This document shows, piece after piece, positions 11,680 through 14,509 of a stretch of 14,509 nucleotides of DNA. The notes beneath the pieces were generated by a model. It was not told the origin of the DNA, ran no database searches, and saw only the letters and a program-made list of their open reading frames with translations. Every line of letters starts with the position of its first letter. Within the stretch, counting starts at the first letter, position 1. The DNA is from Candidatus Altimarinota bacterium (GTDB lineage Bacteria; Patescibacteriota; Gracilibacteria; UBA4473): assembly GCA_027028725.1 (NCBI GenBank), contig JALVIB010000021.1, forward strand, positions 1 through 14,509, given 5' to 3'. Made by a program: the position numbers and the translations under genes.

Positions 11680-14114
11680 TTATTGGCATCAAATTCAAGT
11701 CGAAGTTGAGCGTTGAATTTTGCTTTCCATGCTTCCAAAATTTTATTGAAGTTTTCGTCAATTTCGTTTTCTTCCAAAGTTTTTTCGCGGGATTTGAAAG
11801 TTAAATGGAAAGCAAGGTTTTTCAAATCTTTTCCGAATTTTTCTTCATTTACAAAGTCATCAAAAAGCCCAATTTCAGTCAAAAATTCAGAATTTTCGCG
11901 GGCAACTTTGATTAAATCTCCAACTAATGTTTTGCGTCCGACCAAAATAGAAATATCGCGATGGACAGCCGGAAAATTAGACATTTTCTGATATTTTTTC
12001 TCGGAAATTCCCGCGAATTTTTGGATTTTTTCGGTTTCCAGTTCGGCAAAAACAATGGCGGAATTTTTAACCGAATTTTTTGCCGGATGAATAACTGATA
12101 AGTATCCGACTTTTTCTTCATCGATGAAAATATCAGCCGAACGGTGCGGATGACAAAATTTCGCAGGATTTTCAGCCTGGCGAAAATCAATTTTTTCTTT
12201 CGTTAGCCCCAGAAATTCCAGCATTTCTACCAAATCAGCTTTTATCTCGTAAAACATTTCTGCGGTGTCGCCCTTTAATTTCGCGGAAAATAAAGCAAGT
12301 TTTGCCACTTCATCTGTTGGTGCGTGATAGCTTTTTCCTAGTTCAAAAAATTTAACTTTTTCGTGGGCGCGCAGTTCCGGTTTCAAATGCCGAACAAAGT
12401 TAGAAATCAAAGTCTGACGCAGAAATTTGCATTCGTCATTACTCGGATTGGCGATTTGGACATAATCGTCTTCTTGTTCCGTAAATTTGTAATCATCCGG
12501 TCCGACAAAAGACGAATGATAAACTTCCATCAAGCCTTTACTGACCAAAAACCCGCGAATTTTCCAGTCTTGTTTGCGTAATTCATTTTTCCGTGGTGGT
12601 GTGATCGGTAAAGTCGGCAATTTCGATTCAATGTTGGCAAATCCGTATAACCGAACAATTTCTTCAATTAAATCTTCGGCAATTTCAATATCTTTGGTCG
12701 CACGCCAAGAGGGGATTTCGACATTCCAATTTTCTCCCACTATAAATCCCAGTGATTCCAAATTTTCGCGGATTTTTTCATCGCTCAAATTTAAACCGGA
12801 TAAGCTGCGAACATAATTTGGATCTAGCTTGATAAATTTCCCTCCTTCGCCAAGGCTACGGAGGGCAGGCGCGGATCGCTCATCAGTAATTCCGGTTTCC
12901 AGTTTGGCACCGGGGGAAACTTCCTGTACCAACTCAATCGCTCGCAACAGAGCTGGTAAACATTGTTCTGGATCAAGAGATTTTTCATAACGAGTAGAAC
13001 TTTCTGACCGCAAACCGAGTCGTTGACTGGTTTTGCGTACGCTGGTTGGGCAAAAATTCGCGGATTCAAAAATAATTTCAGTTGTTTCGTCTGTCACAGA
13101 TGATTCCAGTCCGCCCATAATTCCGGCGATGGATAGCACTTTTTCTTCATCAGCAATAACGATGTCATCGCTGGTTAGTTCGTATTCTTCGCCGTCCAGG
13201 GCGACTAATTTTTCACCATCACGAGCTTGGCGGACGATAATTTTCCCGCGAATTTTTTTCGCATCAAAAACATGCATCGGTTGACCTAATCCCAATAAAT
13301 TCAAGTTCGTAATATCCACAATATTGGAAATGGCGCGAGTATCGAGGTTTTCCAGCCGAATTTGTGTTTCATATTCTGACGGCTGAACCTTGACACCGCT
13401 CATTTTTGCCGAACAAAATCGCCGACAATTTTCTGTCTGAATGTCTACTTCTACGGACAGGTCGCGACCTGTCCCTACGGTTTTCGCGGGATTTGTAGTC
13501 TCCCCCCTGACAAGGGGGGCTGGGGGGGTTGATTTATTTACAAGGAGAGGGAGTTTGAAAATTGCCGAAAGTTCGCGAGCAATTCCTTTGTGTCCCATCA
13601 AATCAGGGCGATGAGTTAATGATTTATTATCCACATCAATGATTTGATCGGAAAATCCCGCGAAAATTTCAGTCGCCGGTTTGCCCACCAATTTTTCATC
13701 AGTCAGACGAATAAATCCGTCATTTTTCATACCTAATTCTTGATTTGTACAAACCATTCCTTCGGATTTTTCGCCACGAATTTCTGAATTTTTAATTTCA
13801 ATTCCGCTCGCTAATTTCGCTCCATCGAGTGCTACTAAATAAATTTCGCCTTCGTGCAAAGGAAAAACTTGTCCAAAAATAATTTGTTTTGTGCCTTGTG
13901 CGCCAACATCAAAAGTCCCAATTGATAATTTATCACTATCGGGATGTTTTTTCGCGAAAATTAGTTTTCCCGCAAAAACTTTTTCAAAATTCGCGGATTT
14001 TTTGATTACTTCTTCAACTTCACAGGTATGCAAAGTGAGTTTTTCAGCGATTTCATCTGCGGAAATTCCGTCTAAATCAACAAATTCTCGAAGCCAGTTC
14101 ACAGATAATTTCAT
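11667..14114 (-). CDS. pheT: Phenylalanyl-tRNA synthetase beta subunit
   Basis: The beta chain of the (alpha-beta)2 PheRS handles tRNA binding and editing. At 815 residues it has usual length. An N-terminal OB-fold tRNA-binding domain (about 40-150, HPDSDKLSIGTFDVG) is followed by B3/B4 editing (IVDITNLNLLGLGQPMHVFD), a B5 region, the catalytic-like core, and a C-terminal FDX-ACB domain (HRDISILVGRKTLVGDL). Two stretches look foreign. About residues 195-220 (STPPAPLVRGE, then NPAK, then VGTGRDLSV) and residues 414-425 (SAPALRSLGEGG) coincide with palindromic elements in the DNA. The last residues and the stop come from a third. Reading frame and domains are intact, so the enzyme is presumably active. 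pheS is not adjacent. The promoter is at 14135-14162. Confidence 0.96.
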   Translation of the reverse strand: MKLSVNWLREFVDLDGISADEIAEKLTLHTCEVEEVIKKSANFEKVFAGKLIFAKKHPDSDKLSIGTFDVGAQGTKQIIFGQVFPLHEGEIYLVALDGAKLASGIEIKNSEIRGEKSEGMVCTNQELGMKNDGFIRLTDEKLVGKPATEIFAGFSDQIIDVDNKSLTHRPDLMGHKGIARELSAIFKLPLLVNKSTPPAPLVRGETTNPAKTVGTGRDLSVEVDIQTENCRRFCSAKMSGVKVQPSEYETQIRLENLDTRAISNIVDITNLNLLGLGQPMHVFDAKKIRGKIIVRQARDGEKLVALDGEEYELTSDDIVIADEEKVLSIAGIMGGLESSVTDETTEIIFESANFCPTSVRKTSQRLGLRSESSTRYEKSLDPEQCLPALLRAIELVQEVSPGAKLETGITDERSAPALRSLGEGGKFIKLDPNYVRSLSGLNLSDEKIRENLESLGFIVGENWNVEIPSWRATKDIEIAEDLIEEIVRLYGFANIESKLPTLPITPPRKNELRKQDWKIRGFLVSKGLMEVYHSSFVGPDDYKFTEQEDDYVQIANPSNDECKFLRQTLISNFVRHLKPELRAHEKVKFFELGKSYHAPTDEVAKLALFSAKLKGDTAEMFYEIKADLVEMLEFLGLTKEKIDFRQAENPAKFCHPHRSADIFIDEEKVGYLSVIHPAKNSVKNSAIVFAELETEKIQKFAGISEKKYQKMSNFPAVHRDISILVGRKTLVGDLIKVARENSEFLTEIGLFDDFVNEEKFGKDLKNLAFHLTFKSREKTLEENEIDENFNKILEAWKAKFNAQLRLEFDANNSLS
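12841..12874 (+). repeat. Palindromic element inside pheT
   Basis: CCTCCTTCGCCAAGGCTACG followed by GAGGGCAGGCGCGG has pairing arms (CCTTCG/CGGAGG). It matches the intergenic copy at 11101-11128 and the copy in the redoxin gene at 6381-6411. In the pheT frame it encodes most of SAPALRSLGEGG, between TDER and KFIKLD. Confidence 0.75.
13452..13479 (+). repeat. 20-bp perfect palindrome inside pheT
   Basis: GGACAGGTCGCGACCTGTCC (13455-13474) is a perfect palindrome with partly symmetric TAC/CTA flanks. It encodes part of VGTGRDLSV in the pheT frame. A possible decayed relative lies at 5209-5232 in the nrdD gap. Confidence 0.8.
13501..13530 (-). repeat. CCCCC/GGGGG palindromic element inside pheT
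   Basis: On the plus strand CCCCCCT and AGGGGGG pair around GACA (13502-13519) and are followed by a run of seven G. It is the reverse-oriented relative of the copy at 6572-6597. In the pheT frame it encodes TPPAPLVRGE. Together with the motif at 13484-13491 and the palindrome at 13455-13474 it makes up one composite insertion. Confidence 0.75.
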
Positions 14115-14134
14115 CAGCGTTTATTTACTGACGA

Positions 14135-14162
14135 ATTATAAAAAAATCCCGCGAAAAATCAA
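14135..14162 (-). promoter_or_regulatory. Promoter for pheT
   Basis: On the minus strand TTGATT (14162-14157), a 16-base spacer and a perfect TATAAT (14140-14135) lie about 21 bases before the pheT ATG. The spacer contains a full copy of the dispersed motif (14147-14154), so anything bound to the motif could affect this promoter. Confidence 0.65.
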
Positions 14163-14171
14163 AAGACTATT

Positions 14172-14351
14172 TTATTTAGATTTCTTTTCTTCTGTTGTGC
14201 GTAGTAAATTTTCAGCAAAATCAGCCGCTTCTTTTTCGGTTAATTTTAATCCGAATGGGTTATTACCATTGGTTAGTCCTTCTGGAGATTTATTAGTTTC
14301 TTCTCTTGCTCCTTCAGGGATACCATGCTTGTTGTATTTTATTTCACTCAT
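14172..14351 (-). CDS. Small hypothetical protein, 59 residues
   Basis: An intact ORF runs from the ATG at 14351 to the TAA at 14174-14172. The protein starts MSEIKYNKHGIPEGAREETN and continues with GLTNGNNPFGLKLTEKEAAD and a Lys/Glu-rich end. It is soluble, hydrophilic, with a Gly/Asn-rich middle. I do not recognise a family. It lies 29 bases after the stop of the partial gene at the right edge and 57 bases before pheT, so it could be the second gene of a short unit on the minus strand. It lacks the dispersed motif, and no Shine-Dalgarno site is clear. Confidence 0.6.
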   Translation of the reverse strand: MSEIKYNKHGIPEGAREETNKSPEGLTNGNNPFGLKLTEKEAADFAENLLRTTEEKKSK

Positions 14352-14380
14352 TTTTTAAGGTTTAGTAATAAATTTAAAAG

Positions 14381-14509
14381 TTATTTTTTTACTTTTGTCC
14401 AAAGCTCTTCTAAATAATCCAAGCTTTTTTCCAAAATAGAACTTTTGTTGTCCTCTGAAAGAAGTCTCATTTTTGTTCTAAGTTCTACAAGTTTTCTCTT
14501 GTCTTTACC
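14381..14509 (-). CDS. Partial hypothetical protein, C-terminal 42 residues
   Basis: An open frame enters from the right edge and ends at a TAA (14383-14381). The visible tail includes KRKLVELRTKMRLLSEDNKS and ends YLEELWTKVKK. It is a charged helical segment that could form a coiled coil or helical bundle. No family is recognisable from so short a piece. Its stop lies 29 bases upstream of the next small gene on the same strand. Confidence 0.55.
   Translation of the reverse strand, partial: GKDKRKLVELRTKMRLLSEDNKSSILEKSLDYLEELWTKVKK

Noticed and set aside
13891..14358. A 155-residue plus-strand ORF across the pheT start
   Set aside because: It is antisense to the well-supported pheT tRNA-binding domain and to the small gene at 14172-14351, and its sequence has the Ser/Phe-rich look of a shadow frame.

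Overview
The window looks like chromosomal DNA of an AT-rich, small-genome, anaerobic bacterium, most probably a member of the Candidate Phyla Radiation (Patescibacteria). The grounds are a conserved protein of unknown function (343-882, minus) that I know from such genomes, a membrane-anchored family 5 solute-binding protein without transporter partners, very compact spacing, almost no Shine-Dalgarno sites, and an oxygen-independent ribonucleotide reductase. The assignment is inference. The genetic code looks standard: long ORFs have no in-frame UGA, so UGA is not read as glycine.

Layout. 1-1100: a partial AT-rich gene and the conserved unknown gene, both minus, then a nested hairpin. 1103-2284: tyrS (minus). 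2393-2866: an AT-rich unknown gene (plus). 2975-7331: a deoxynucleotide-synthesis cluster on the plus strand. It comprises a promoter with two NrdR-box-like sites, nrdD without its glycyl-radical domain, a 60-residue ORF that carries that domain, an AT-rich DUF3800 gene that interrupts the cluster, a CPxC redoxin, and the radical-SAM activase nrdG. 7393-7740: an AT-rich four-cysteine protein. 7759-10303 (minus): secG, the solute-binding protein and a ruvX/yqgF gene, read from a promoter before secG. 10464-10862 (minus): a YvlD-like membrane protein. 10940-11294 (minus): a complete tRNA operon with promoter, tRNA-Ile(GAT), initiator tRNA-Met(CAT) and terminator. 11408-11590: a YtxH-like protein. 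11667-14114: pheT. The right edge holds two small unknown genes, one partial.

Two kinds of repeat dominate the window. First, a short motif with core TCCCGCGA/TCGCGGGA occurs at least 34 times by hand count, in nearly every longer intergenic gap and inside most resident genes. There it writes recurrent tripeptides (FAG, PAK, SRE). It is absent from the AT-rich genes, which therefore look more recently acquired. Second, several families of GC-rich palindromic elements occur between genes and also in frame inside pheT, the redoxin gene and ruvX. One of them supplies the pheT stop codon. A related fragment lies in the gap between nrdD and its glycyl-radical ORF.

Several genes have a sigma-70-like -10 box ending only 4-7 bases before the start codon and no Shine-Dalgarno site, which suggests leaderless mRNAs. 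Promoters and repeats were found by eye, and family assignments come from motif recognition without database searches.
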